64,000 bases of DNA from contig NZ_CP107902.1 in the NCBI RefSeq assembly GCF_036013935.1, positions 2,947,001-3,011,000 on the forward strand. The letters run 5' to 3'. Shown here piece after piece: positions 54,991 through 63,735 of the stretch. A program made the translations under genes and the position numbers. This stretch comes from Streptomyces sp. NBC_00461. Lineage in GTDB: Bacteria; Actinomycetota; Actinomycetes; Streptomycetales; Streptomycetaceae. The notes below the pieces were generated by a model. The model was not told where the DNA came from, searched no databases, and saw only the letters and a list, made by a program, of their open reading frames with translations. How positions within the stretch are numbered: the first letter of the stretch is position 1; the number at the start of each line of letters is the position of its first letter.

Positions 54991-56277
54991 TCAGTGCGCG
55001 ATCGTCGACCAGTCGGGCGCCTGCGCGGGGTCCAGGCCCCGCAGGCGCGCCAGGGTCTCCGGCTGCTGCACGTCCAGCCAGTCGGCCAGCTCCTTGAAGG
55101 ACACGCACTTGACGCCCTTCTTCGTGCAGACGTTCTTGACGACCTGGTCGACGGCCTTCATGTAGATGCCGCCGTTCCAGCCCTCGAAGTGATTGCCGAT
55201 GAACAGCGGGGCACGGCTGCCGTAGTACACGCGGTCGAAGCCGGCCAGGTAGGAGTCGACGGTCTGCCGCTGCCACCGGGTGTAGTCGGCGGGGTTGCCG
55301 TCGATCTCGCCCTTGGACTGGTTGGCGAGGAAGTTGAAGTCCATCGACAGGCCCTGGTACTTGCCCTGCTCGTAGGGGAGCAGCTGCAGCGGGAAGTTCC
55401 AGACGCCGTTCTTCCGGGCGGGCCAGATCTGGAAGTCGCCCGTGGACGAGGCGTCGTAGCGCCAGCCGTAGCTCCTGACGGCCTTGAGCAGGTTCTTCTG
55501 GCCCTCCAGACAGGGGGCGCGGCCGCCGGTGACCTCTTTGCGGAAGTCGAAGGGCAGGGCGGGTACGTCGGTGTAGCCGGTGTTGGTCTTCCAGTTCTCC
55601 ACGAACGCATAGAACTGGTCGATCTCGCTCTTCCACTCGGCGACGCTCCAGTCGCCGCCGCCCTTCTTTCCACAGAAGTGGCCGTTGAAGTGGGAGCCGA
55701 TCTCGTTGCCGTCCTCGTACGCCAGGCGCAGCTGCTCCAGCGTGGTGCGGATGTGGTCGCCGGTGGCGTAGTCGATGGCGGCGGTGCCGACCGGGTGGCG
55801 GGGCGGGTGGTAGAGCTTCGCCCTGCTCTTGGGCAGGAGGTAGATGCCGGTGAGGAAGAACGTCATATGGGCGTCGTACTTCTTCGCCAACTCCCGGTAG
55901 TGGGAGAAGAGTTGGTCGCTGCCCTCCAGTGCGCCGTCCCAGGAGAAGACGACGAACTGGGGTGGCTTCTCACCGGGTTTGAGCGGCTTCGGCTTCAACT
56001 CGCCTTTCTTCGGGCCGGTGTAGGAGGTCGAGCCGTCGCCGAGGATCTCGGTCTTGCCGTTCCAGGCGGGTTCCGTGCTGGTCCTGGCGGTCGAGGTCCT
56101 GGGGGTCTTGTTCGCGGAGGCGGCGGGGGCGGTGTGGTCCGGGCGGGTCAGGACCAGGAATGCGGCGACCACCGAGGCCACCACGAGGAAGGCGGTCAGG
56201 GTGCGGACTTCCGGGCGGGCGGGGCGGCGGGCGGCGGCTCTGCGGCGCCGGCCGCTGGGCGGCTTCATATGAGGCAT
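54991..56277 (-). CDS. Membrane-anchored polysaccharide deacetylase-like protein
   Basis: About 428 residues with an N-terminal Arg-rich segment and one membrane helix (about 23-43). The extracellular domain resembles NodB-type deacetylases: FVVFSWDGALEGSD in place of the TFDD motif, and NEIGSHFNGHFCG carrying the HxxxH metal-binding pair. The second Asp of TFDD is Gly here, so metal binding may be altered. Start unclear: ATG 56268, 56277 or 56295, the last two generated by an 18-bp tandem duplication. Second gene of the envelope operon; substrate presumably a cell-wall glycan. Confidence 0.82.
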   Translation of the reverse strand: MPHMKPPSGRRRRAAARRPARPEVRTLTAFLVVASVVAAFLVLTRPDHTAPAASANKTPRTSTARTSTEPAWNGKTEILGDGSTSYTGPKKGELKPKPLKPGEKPPQFVVFSWDGALEGSDQLFSHYRELAKKYDAHMTFFLTGIYLLPKSRAKLYHPPRHPVGTAAIDYATGDHIRTTLEQLRLAYEDGNEIGSHFNGHFCGKKGGGDWSVAEWKSEIDQFYAFVENWKTNTGYTDVPALPFDFRKEVTGGRAPCLEGQKNLLKAVRSYGWRYDASSTGDFQIWPARKNGVWNFPLQLLPYEQGKYQGLSMDFNFLANQSKGEIDGNPADYTRWQRQTVDSYLAGFDRVYYGSRAPLFIGNHFEGWNGGIYMKAVDQVVKNVCTKKGVKCVSFKELADWLDVQQPETLARLRGLDPAQAPDWSTIAH

Positions 56278-56306
56278 GCGGTGCTCACGAGGCATGCGGT
56301 GCTCAT
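56271..56306 (-). repeat. 18-bp tandem duplication at the deacetylase start
   Basis: GAGGCATGCGGTGCTCA(C/T) occurs twice without spacer (56271-56288, 56289-56306). On the minus strand each copy supplies an in-frame ATG six codons apart, so the N-terminus can grow or shrink by six residues without a frameshift. Confidence 0.8.
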
Positions 56307-56344
56307 TCTGCGAGGGGGGTGGGGGGTGGTGCGGGTCTCGGGGG

Positions 56345-58363
56345 TCAGCCGAGGCCCATGGCGTCCGCCCAGACGTCGTAGGGGACGCCGTCGGCGGAGT
56401 CACCGGCCAGGCCCTGGAGCGGCAGTGGCTCCAGGGATGTGGCCAGGTCCATGCGGTAGACGACGACCGCGGTCGACACGGACACGGCGGTGCCCGCGTA
56501 CCAGGCCGCGGTGTCGTCCTCGGTGGTGCCGGACTTCCCGGCCGCCTTCGGGGTGGAGACGGTGGGGTGGGCGGCGTTAAGGGAGTCCGTCAGTGCCTGG
56601 GAGACCTCTTCGGCGACCTGGGCGCCGATCGCCCGGTGCGCGGTGGGGGTGCGCAGCCGGACCGTCGCGCCGTTGCGGGTGATCCGGCGCACCGAGTACG
56701 GCTCGGTGTGCTTGCCGTCCGCGGCGAAGGTGGCATAGGCGCCGGCCATCCGGATCGCGCTGGGGGTGGAGTTGCCCAGGGACAGCGCGGGAACCTGCGG
56801 GCCGATGCTGGAGGCGAGCAGCCCGGCCGCCTCGGCGGTCTCACGCACCCTGTTCAGGCCGGTGTCCATGCCGAGTTGGATGAACGGCGTGTTCACGGAC
56901 TGCGCGAGGGCCTTGCCGAGGGGGATGCGCCCGTAGGACTTCCGGCCGTGGTTGTGACCGACGACCTGCTTGCCGGCGCGGTCCCAGTACGGGCCTTCGG
57001 GGGTGGTGACGGTGACGCCGTCGTTGCCGTCGTAGAGCGTCTGCGGGGTGACCGGTGTCGCGGGCTCACCGCGTGTCCTGCGGACGCCGTGCTCCAGCCC
57101 GGCGGCGTAGACGAACGGCAGGAACGCCGAACCGGCCTGCACAGTGGTCGCGTTGGACTCGTTGTAGCCCTGCGTACGGTGGTCGGGTCCGCCGTACACG
57201 GCGAGGATCCGGCCGTCGGTGGCGACGGAGGCCGCGCCGTAGTGCGCGGTCAGCGCGGCCTCGGGCTCGTCCTCGCGCGCGCTTCGGCGGGCCCCTGCGA
57301 CGGCGTCGGTGAGCGCGGCCTCCCGCCGGCGGTCGAAGGTCGTGTAGATCTGGTAGCCGCCGAGGTCGAACTGCTTGGCCGAGATGTGTGCGGCCTTCTT
57401 GGCGTACTGCTGCGCCAGCTCGACCAGGTAGTCGCTCTGCTTCCCGGTGTCGTGGTCGCGGGCGGACCCGAGCGGCTCGGGGAACGTCCTGTACGAGGAC
57501 CGCTCGGCCGGCGACAGCCTGCCGATCTTGACCATCCGGTCGAGGATCCAGGACCAACGCTCCACGGCACGCCGGTGGTTGGCCTTGGAGAGCGTCGGGT
57601 CGTACAGCCCGGCCCCCTTCAACAGCGAGGCGAGGAAGGCCGCCTGACCGGCGTTCAGGTGAGTGACGTCCTTGCCGTAGTAGGCCTGGGCGGCGCGCTG
57701 GATGCCGTACGTGCCGCGACCGAACCAGCTGGTGTTGAGGTAGCCCTCCAGGATCTGGTCCTTGCTCATCCTGTTGTCGAGCTTGAGGGCGATCATCGCC
57801 TCGGTGAACTTGCGGCTGACCGTCTGATTCTGCGTCAGATACACGTTCTTGACGTACTGCTGGGTGATCGTCGAGCCGCCCTCGGTGTCCCCCTCGCCGA
57901 CGGTGCGCCACAGCGCGCGGGTCAGGCCCCTGATGGAGATACCGGGGTCGGAGTAGAAGTTCTCGTTCTCCGCCGCGAGCACCGCCCAGCGGACGTCCTC
58001 GGGAATGTCCTTCAGCGGCATGGCCTGCCGCCGCACCCAGCCGGTGCGGGCGAGGGGGGTGCCGTCGGACCAGAAGTAGACGTTGTCCTGCTGGGTGGCG
58101 TAGCTGTTCAGGTTCGGTGGTATGTCGGTGACCGCGTAGGCGACGCCCAGGAACAGGCCGGACAGTCCGACGGAGGTCAGTGCGGCGCCGAACACCTGAC
58201 GTAAGGAAGGGATCCAGCGGCGCGCGCCGGTACGGCAGGGGCGCGGGTAGGCAGGGCGGATGCGGCGTAACGCCACCCACAAGGACCGCTTCGGTACCGC
58301 CCGTCGGCGGCGCGGCCGGCGGTGGTCAGTCGCCCGGCCTCTTCGCTGCGCTGTCCCGGTCAC
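56345..58363 (-). CDS. Class A penicillin-binding protein with altered transpeptidase motif
   Basis: 672 residues: Arg-rich cytosolic tail, one membrane helix (about 58-78), a GT51 glycosyltransferase domain (AAENENFYSDPG about 130; GGSTITQQYVKNVYLTQNQ) and a transpeptidase domain. GT51 motifs look intact, so it should polymerise lipid II. In the transpeptidase, SVN (about 488) and KSGTT (Lys610) are present, but the active-site SxxK reads S-A-F-L: Ser412 is there and the catalytic Lys is Leu415. Cross-linking and normal penicillin binding may be lost. GTG 58363 start. First gene of the envelope operon. Confidence 0.88.
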   Translation of the reverse strand: MTGTAQRRGRATDHRRPRRRRAVPKRSLWVALRRIRPAYPRPCRTGARRWIPSLRQVFGAALTSVGLSGLFLGVAYAVTDIPPNLNSYATQQDNVYFWSDGTPLARTGWVRRQAMPLKDIPEDVRWAVLAAENENFYSDPGISIRGLTRALWRTVGEGDTEGGSTITQQYVKNVYLTQNQTVSRKFTEAMIALKLDNRMSKDQILEGYLNTSWFGRGTYGIQRAAQAYYGKDVTHLNAGQAAFLASLLKGAGLYDPTLSKANHRRAVERWSWILDRMVKIGRLSPAERSSYRTFPEPLGSARDHDTGKQSDYLVELAQQYAKKAAHISAKQFDLGGYQIYTTFDRRREAALTDAVAGARRSAREDEPEAALTAHYGAASVATDGRILAVYGGPDHRTQGYNESNATTVQAGSAFLPFVYAAGLEHGVRRTRGEPATPVTPQTLYDGNDGVTVTTPEGPYWDRAGKQVVGHNHGRKSYGRIPLGKALAQSVNTPFIQLGMDTGLNRVRETAEAAGLLASSIGPQVPALSLGNSTPSAIRMAGAYATFAADGKHTEPYSVRRITRNGATVRLRTPTAHRAIGAQVAEEVSQALTDSLNAAHPTVSTPKAAGKSGTTEDDTAAWYAGTAVSVSTAVVVYRMDLATSLEPLPLQGLAGDSADGVPYDVWADAMGLG

Positions 58364-58503
58364 GTGCGAAAACTACCAACGATCTTCGCATCTTCTACAC
58401 ACGCGAATCCAACAGGAACGATCACATACCGATCAGTAAGGAACATGGCGACCTTGAGAGATTGGTCACACTCGCGGCCGCGTGGTCCCGTTAACCTGGT
58501 CGC

Positions 58504-58725
58504 ATGCCTCGCTACGAATTCCGCTGCCGGACCTGCGGCGACACGTTCGAACTGAGCCGGCCGATGGCTCAGTCCTCCGACCCCGCCGACTGCCCCGCCG
58601 GGCATGCGGACACCGTGAAGCTTCTGTCGACGGTGGCGGTGGGCGGGAAGACGTCCGCCCCCGCCGCGGCACCGGCGAGCAGTGGCGGCGGGGGCGGTTG
58701 CTGTGGTGGCGGCTGCTGCGGCTGA
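58504..58725 (+). CDS. FmdB-type zinc-ribbon protein with Cys/Gly-rich tail
   Basis: 73 residues. PRYEFRCRTCGDTFELSRPM and the following CPAGH give the FmdB zinc ribbon (CxxC plus Cys/His). The tail after residue 50 is Ala-rich and ends GGGGGCCGGGCCG, adding four more cysteines that could bind metal. FmdB proteins are putative regulators in formamidase and amidase operons. ATG 58504 has no clear ribosome site and may be leaderless. Confidence 0.85.
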   Translation: MPRYEFRCRTCGDTFELSRPMAQSSDPADCPAGHADTVKLLSTVAVGGKTSAPAAAPASSGGGGGCCGGGCCG

Positions 58726-58728
58726 CGG

Positions 58729-59541
58729 CTACTGAGCCGCCCCGGCCGCCTTCAGGAACTCCCGGAGGATGCGCTCCCCCGCCAGGATCCCCCGTTCCGG
58801 CAGCGCCACGATCTCCGGGGCCGTCCAGTCGGCGTCCGCCAGTTCGCCATGGCCCGGGCGCCAGCCCTTGTCCGCCGCCAGCAGCAGGTCGGCGTCCAGC
58901 AGGGAGTCGCCCGCGGCCAGCGTCAGGGTCGCGCCCGTGCGCCGGGCGACCTCGTGCATCGCCGCGCTCTTGGTGAGCGGCTTCGGGACGGCGTAGAGCT
59001 TGCGGCCCTGCAGCGACACGGTCCAGCCGCGGTTCTCCGCCCACACCGCGAGCTCCTTCACCCAGTCCTCGGGCAGCAGTTCGCGCTCGACGACGAGATA
59101 GGCGAAGAGGTCCTCGGCGACCCGGTGCTTGCGCACCCACGCCGGATCCGCCGTCTGCAGCAGGTGCTCCCGCACCTCGTCCAGCGGCGCGCACTGCTCG
59201 GCCAGCCGTCCCGTCACACGCGCGTGCCAGTCGAGGTCGGAGACACCGTCCACCATCAGATGGCCGCCGTTGGCGCAGATCGCGTACTTCGGCGGCGGGC
59301 CCGGCAGGTTGATGCGCTGGTACTGCTTGCGCGTGCGGGTCGTCGTCGGCACGAACACCGCCGCGTCACCGAGGTCGGTCAGCAGCCCGGCCGCCGTCTC
59401 CGTCATGAACGACAGCGGCCTGGCCTCGTGCACCTCGACGCAGAGCAGCCGGGGCGCCCGCGCGTCCGGCATGGTCAGCGCGAGGGCCGCGGCGGAGTAG
59501 ATGAGCGTACGGTCGAGGTCGCTCGCCACCAGCACCGGCAT
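58729..59541 (-). CDS. HAD hydrolase of the Ter-associated biosynthetic operon
   Basis: 270 residues of the Cof/sucrose-phosphatase-like HAD group. Motif I is VASDLDRTLIYS (Asp nucleophile about 9), TTTRTRKQY is motif II, a conserved Lys is in VPKPLTKSAAM, and AAGDSLLDADLLLAAD (about 214-229) is motif IV. ATG 59541 shares one base with the stop of the upstream gene (TGATG), so translation is coupled. Last gene of the HpcH/PRTase/HAD operon; predicted to dephosphorylate the pathway intermediate. Confidence 0.87.
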   Translation of the reverse strand: MPVLVASDLDRTLIYSAAALALTMPDARAPRLLCVEVHEARPLSFMTETAAGLLTDLGDAAVFVPTTTRTRKQYQRINLPGPPPKYAICANGGHLMVDGVSDLDWHARVTGRLAEQCAPLDEVREHLLQTADPAWVRKHRVAEDLFAYLVVERELLPEDWVKELAVWAENRGWTVSLQGRKLYAVPKPLTKSAAMHEVARRTGATLTLAAGDSLLDADLLLAADKGWRPGHGELADADWTAPEIVALPERGILAGERILREFLKAAGAAQ

Positions 59542-62348
59542 CAGACCGACACCGCCCGGCCGTCGGCACCGGTCGCGCCCCGCGTGAACCTGGGATGGAT
59601 CAACCCCACGCAGGTGTACGGCAGTTCGTCGACCTCTTCCACGGGTACGCCTCTCTGTCCGGCCAACAGCCTCACATGGTCCAGGTCGGCGCCCGCCCCG
59701 GCCCGCGCCAGGATCTTCCACGGCACCCGGCGCAGCAGCACGCGCGTGGTCTCCCCGACGCCCGGCTTGACGAGGTTCACGTCGTGGATGCCGTACTCCT
59801 CACTGATCCGCTCGACGGCCGCCCAGCCCTCCCAGGTCGGCTCGCGATCGCCGGCCAGCAGCTCCTTGGCCTGTGCGTCGGCGGCGTCCGCGACGTCCGG
59901 GAAGCGGGCGGCGACGGCGTCCAGGAAGGCCACCGAGACGTCGGCGCCGGCGAGTTCGCGATAGAACTTGGCGCCGTGGAACTCGTGCGAGCCGACGAGG
60001 TCCGCACGCAGGACCGTCCGCGAGATCAGGCCCGAGACGGTCGAGTTGAGGCAGGCCGAGGGGATGAGGAAGTCCTCCCGGGTGCCGTACGTCCGCACGC
60101 ACGAGCCCGGGTCGGCCAGCACCGCGATCTCCGGGTCGAAGCCGGTGATCCCGTCGGACAGCTCGAACTCCCGTATCGCGTCGGCGAGTTCGCGGGTGAT
60201 GGCGCCCTTGCCGGTCCAGCCGTCGACGAACACCACGTCGGACGGGTCGTGGTGGGCGGCCAGCCAGCGCAGCGCGTTGGCGTCGATGCCTCGGCCGCGG
60301 ACGATGGAGACCGCGTAGTGGGGCAGTTCGAGCCCGTGCCGGAACTGGGCCCAGCGCCGCATCAGCACACCGATGGGCGTACCGGCACGGGCCAGCGAGA
60401 CAAGCACCGGCCGCGGCGACCGCTCGGCGAGCACGATCTCCGTCACCGCGCCGACCGCCAGCGCGAGCCGCGCCGTGGACTCCCGCAGCGCCGCGTGGAA
60501 CAGCTCCTGGTACTGCTCGCTCGGCTGGTACTCGACCGGCAGCGACTCGGCGTAGTGCGCGCCACCGCTCTGGATGGCCTCCTCGCGCTCCTCGGTCGGC
60601 GCCTCCAGCGTCACGTCCGAGAGGTCCTGGAGCAGCCAGCCGACCTCTTCCGGCGCGTACGAGGAGAAGGCGGGGCCGCGAAGGGGCTCGGGCAGCATGG
60701 CGGGCCTTTCGGGGACGTACGAGGGCACGACCGCGAGGGCGACGTGCGGGGTGTGCGCGGCCAACTGGGCCAACAGGCCGTCCGGCGCGTGCAGTTCGGG
60801 GGTGTCGGCGGCGGAGTCGACCACGGCGACCACGGCGTCGAAGCCCGCGCCGGCGACGTTGTAGGCGTACCGCGGGCCGGGGCCGTCGGCCGGGTCGTCG
60901 TGGGCGGGGAAGACGATACGGCTGCGTATCGCGTACCCGGGGTCGTCGACCGCGAGCACCGGCGAGCGGGTGGTCGTGGAGTACCGCACCTCGGCGCCGA
61001 CGACCTGCTCCAGCTCACGGGCGAGCCTGAGCGGGGCGTACATCAGCTCCTCGAACCCGAGCACGAGGACGCTGCGCGCGGCGGGGGGCAGTGCTTCGGC
61101 GAGGCGGGCTGCCATGGCGGGGAGGGCGCCTTCGAGGCGGGTGCGGTGCTGCGGGGTGAAGCCGTGGCGACCGCCGTCGGGGAGGCCGCGGGGCCAGCGC
61201 AGCTGTATGCGGGTGGGTATGGGGTGGTTGCGGCTGTCTTCCGGGTGCGGGCCGGTGGGGGTTGATCGCGCAGTTCCCCGCGCCCCCAGGTGGGTGGACT
61301 CGCCGCCGGCTTCGACGTCAACGCCCTTGCCCTTCAGCGGCGCGGGCAACTGCCCGCCCGGCCACAACGGCACCACAGACGACACACCACCCGCCGCCGC
61401 ACTCTCGGCCTCATCACCGGCCACATCATCAACACCCTTGCCCTTCAGGGGCGCGGGGAACTGCGCGACCGGCCACGACGGTGCCGCAGACGACACACCA
61501 CCCGCCGCCGCACCCCCGGCCTCATCACCGGCCACATCATCAACACCCTTGCCCTTCAGGGGCGCGGGGAACTGCGCGACCGGCCACGACGGTGCCGCGG
61601 ACGACGAACCACCACCCGCCGCACTCTCGGCCTCGTACCGAGCCACCAGTTCCTGCCCCTTCTCCAGCACCCCCTCGGGCAGCCGAACCGTCCCCGAAGC
61701 GGCCGTCACGAGATCCACCCGGGCCCCGATCTCGCGCGCGAACTCCTCCAGCCGCCCGGCGTCCGCGGAAGATCGCATGTCGACCAGCGCCACCACCACA
61801 TACCGCCGCCGCGGATACCGCTCATGAAGATCGCGGACGGTGTTCAACACCGTGTTCCCCGTCGAGAACTCGTCGTCGACCAGGACCAACGGCCCGTCCC
61901 CGGCCAGCAGCGCCGGATCCTCCGGCAGCAGCAGATGGGACGTGGCGTGGGAGTGGGACTCCTCGAAACCGCCCGCCGCCGCGACGCCCGCGACCGGGCG
62001 GCGGGTCGAATGGATGTACGGGGCAAGGCCCACGCCGTCCGCGACCGAGTGGCCAAGACCCGTCGCCGTCTCCGCGTAACCGAGGACGACCGCGGCGCCC
62101 GCCTCCTCGGCACCCAGAAGATCCCGCACCCGGCGCCCGAGCGCGAACCCGTAGCCGTACACGACGGACGGCGACTGCGGTACGTGCTTGCCGAGCACGT
62201 TGGACACGAGCAGATGCGCCCGCTTGGGGTTGCGGCGCAGGGCCAGCCCCAGCAGGTCGGTCAGCTCGTCGTCGCCCGTGAGTTCGAGACCGAGCCGCTC
62301 GGCGACCCAGGTCCCGGACCAGACCGGGTTGTTCACTGCGTTGTTCAT
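59541..62348 (-). CDS. Phosphoribosyltransferase-TRSP/StiP multidomain protein of the Ter-linked operon
   Basis: 935 residues. The N-terminal PRTase domain has VLVDDEFSTGNT (about 155-166), the PRPP-binding loop. Residues about 230-350 are low-complexity repeats. A TRSP-type domain (VLVLGFEELMYAPLRLA, about 425) and then a StiP-like cysteine-protease/PELOTA-type region (VSLARAGTPIGVLMRRWAQF and VFVDGWTGKGAITREL) follow. In other genomes these domains are often separate genes next to terD. Proposed family role: building a nucleoside-like or ribosyl metabolite in a Ter stress pathway. ATG 62348; 24 bases after the HpcH stop. Confidence 0.85.
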   Translation of the reverse strand: MNNAVNNPVWSGTWVAERLGLELTGDDELTDLLGLALRRNPKRAHLLVSNVLGKHVPQSPSVVYGYGFALGRRVRDLLGAEEAGAAVVLGYAETATGLGHSVADGVGLAPYIHSTRRPVAGVAAAGGFEESHSHATSHLLLPEDPALLAGDGPLVLVDDEFSTGNTVLNTVRDLHERYPRRRYVVVALVDMRSSADAGRLEEFAREIGARVDLVTAASGTVRLPEGVLEKGQELVARYEAESAAGGGSSSAAPSWPVAQFPAPLKGKGVDDVAGDEAGGAAAGGVSSAAPSWPVAQFPAPLKGKGVDDVAGDEAESAAAGGVSSVVPLWPGGQLPAPLKGKGVDVEAGGESTHLGARGTARSTPTGPHPEDSRNHPIPTRIQLRWPRGLPDGGRHGFTPQHRTRLEGALPAMAARLAEALPPAARSVLVLGFEELMYAPLRLARELEQVVGAEVRYSTTTRSPVLAVDDPGYAIRSRIVFPAHDDPADGPGPRYAYNVAGAGFDAVVAVVDSAADTPELHAPDGLLAQLAAHTPHVALAVVPSYVPERPAMLPEPLRGPAFSSYAPEEVGWLLQDLSDVTLEAPTEEREEAIQSGGAHYAESLPVEYQPSEQYQELFHAALRESTARLALAVGAVTEIVLAERSPRPVLVSLARAGTPIGVLMRRWAQFRHGLELPHYAVSIVRGRGIDANALRWLAAHHDPSDVVFVDGWTGKGAITRELADAIREFELSDGITGFDPEIAVLADPGSCVRTYGTREDFLIPSACLNSTVSGLISRTVLRADLVGSHEFHGAKFYRELAGADVSVAFLDAVAARFPDVADAADAQAKELLAGDREPTWEGWAAVERISEEYGIHDVNLVKPGVGETTRVLLRRVPWKILARAGAGADLDHVRLLAGQRGVPVEEVDELPYTCVGLIHPRFTRGATGADGRAVSV
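61321..61647 (-). repeat. Three 111-bp in-frame repeats inside the PRTase gene
   Basis: Period 111 bp (37 codons) with units near 61321, 61432 and 61543. Each translates as PVAQFPAPLKGKGVDDVAGD plus a Gly/Ala-rich stretch. The DNA core (aggggcgcggggaactgcgc) is the common streptomycete intergenic repeat, and an inverted copy (cgcgcagttccccgcgcccc) lies just outside at 61268-61287. The gene has evidently absorbed and amplified an intergenic element between its domains. Confidence 0.82.
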
Positions 62349-62372
62349 GCGTCCCTAGATGGTGAAGTGGGT

Positions 62373-63539
62373 TCAGCCGGGGATTCCGGCGGCGAGCAGG
62401 TCCACGAAGCTGACGTCCTCGCGTGCGACGCCGAACACCTCGGCCCGCAGCATGGTCCGCTCGGCCCACGCACGGTGCGGCTTCACCTCGTTCATCTTGT
62501 TGGTGTACGCCGACCTCAGCACACCCCCGCCGCCGCGCTCGGGCCGCAGGATGTCCGCGGCGTCACCGAACTCTTCGTGACTGACCACGGACAGCGCGTG
62601 CACGGGCAGTACGTGGGAGGGGTGGATACAGGTCTTGCCCAGCAGGCCGTTGGCCTGGTCCAGGGAGATCTCCCGCAGCAGCCCGTCCATCGCGTGCTCA
62701 ATCAGTTTCTCGCGCAGCTCGACGGCCTGCCCCTCCAGGAAGGGGCTGGTGCGCAGCATCGGCTTGAACATGCGCTCCGGCACCCGGAAGTACTCCCACA
62801 CGGGCCCGGTCACCGTGAATCCGGTGCCGTCGGCCCGCCCGAGCATGTTCACCACGTCGGAGATCACGGAGGCGACGACATGGACGTCGTACGCCGTCAT
62901 GTCGGGGGCCCGGCGCAGCCCGTACGAGGAGCAGAAGTCGGTCACGCCCAGGCGCAGCGCGAGCACGCGGTCGCGGTACTTGTCGACGGCGCGGGCGATG
63001 CCCTCCAGGCTCTCCACCCGCGACTCGCGGTAGAGCAGCTCGGGCGACTCCAGCACCGGCATCGCGAACAGCCGCCGCCCGCTCGCGGCCTCGGCGCTCG
63101 AGAGGGCCTCCAGGAAGGGAATGCCGCGCTCCTCGGTGAACTTGGGAAGCACGAATCCGGACAGCAACCGGACCGTCACCCCGAGCCGCTCCACCAGGTC
63201 GGGAATCTGCTCGGGCGTACGGACCCGGATGAAGAGCAGCGGGAGGCCGGCTCCGGTCCGCGCGTCCAGGTCGGCGAACTGACGGACGAGGTTCTCCTCC
63301 CCCTCCGGCACGTCCGCGTCGTCGATCGAGTCCTCCAGGCACAGCACCATCGAGACAACGCCCAGCCCCGCCTGCTTGACGATGTCGTCGGCGAGCCGCG
63401 GCCGGGTGGCCGGGCTGTAGAGCGTGGCGCCCAGGGCCACGGAGAGCAGCCGGGCCGGAGAGTCCGTGGTGAACTCACACGGCTCCTGGTGGAAGAGGTG
63501 CTGCCGCACCTCCGGGGCGATGTGCCCGAAATGACGCAT
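62373..63539 (-). CDS. HpcH/HpaI-type aldolase (citrate-lyase beta-like) of the Ter-linked operon
   Basis: 388 residues with a TIM-barrel C-C bond lyase pattern: SMVLCLEDSIDDADVPEGEE (about 72-91) gives the acidic metal site, PLLFIRVRTPEQI the next strand, FAMPVLESPELLYRE and LRLGVTDFCSSYGLRR later strands, and GLLGKTCIHPSHV (about 325-337) the CitE-like C-terminal signature. ATG 63539 has GGGGGAG upstream. First gene of the operon, divergent from terD; it probably makes or splits a 2-keto acid or acyl-CoA precursor. Confidence 0.88.
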   Translation of the reverse strand: MRHFGHIAPEVRQHLFHQEPCEFTTDSPARLLSVALGATLYSPATRPRLADDIVKQAGLGVVSMVLCLEDSIDDADVPEGEENLVRQFADLDARTGAGLPLLFIRVRTPEQIPDLVERLGVTVRLLSGFVLPKFTEERGIPFLEALSSAEAASGRRLFAMPVLESPELLYRESRVESLEGIARAVDKYRDRVLALRLGVTDFCSSYGLRRAPDMTAYDVHVVASVISDVVNMLGRADGTGFTVTGPVWEYFRVPERMFKPMLRTSPFLEGQAVELREKLIEHAMDGLLREISLDQANGLLGKTCIHPSHVLPVHALSVVSHEEFGDAADILRPERGGGGVLRSAYTNKMNEVKPHRAWAERTMLRAEVFGVAREDVSFVDLLAAGIPG

Positions 63540-63735
63540 AGGACTCCCCCGTGGCGCAACGTCATGCTCTGGATTCGGTAATAGGTGGCCGGTAATAGTA
63601 CGTAGAGATCCATGCCAAGGGTTCCCACTGGGCATGAATTTCTGGTAACTCGGCCATGTCGACGGCGATTCGACACGGCTGCGGGTCGTGTACCCCGCGT
63701 TGTCGTGATCAGAACCGAGAGGGCAGGATGACCGC

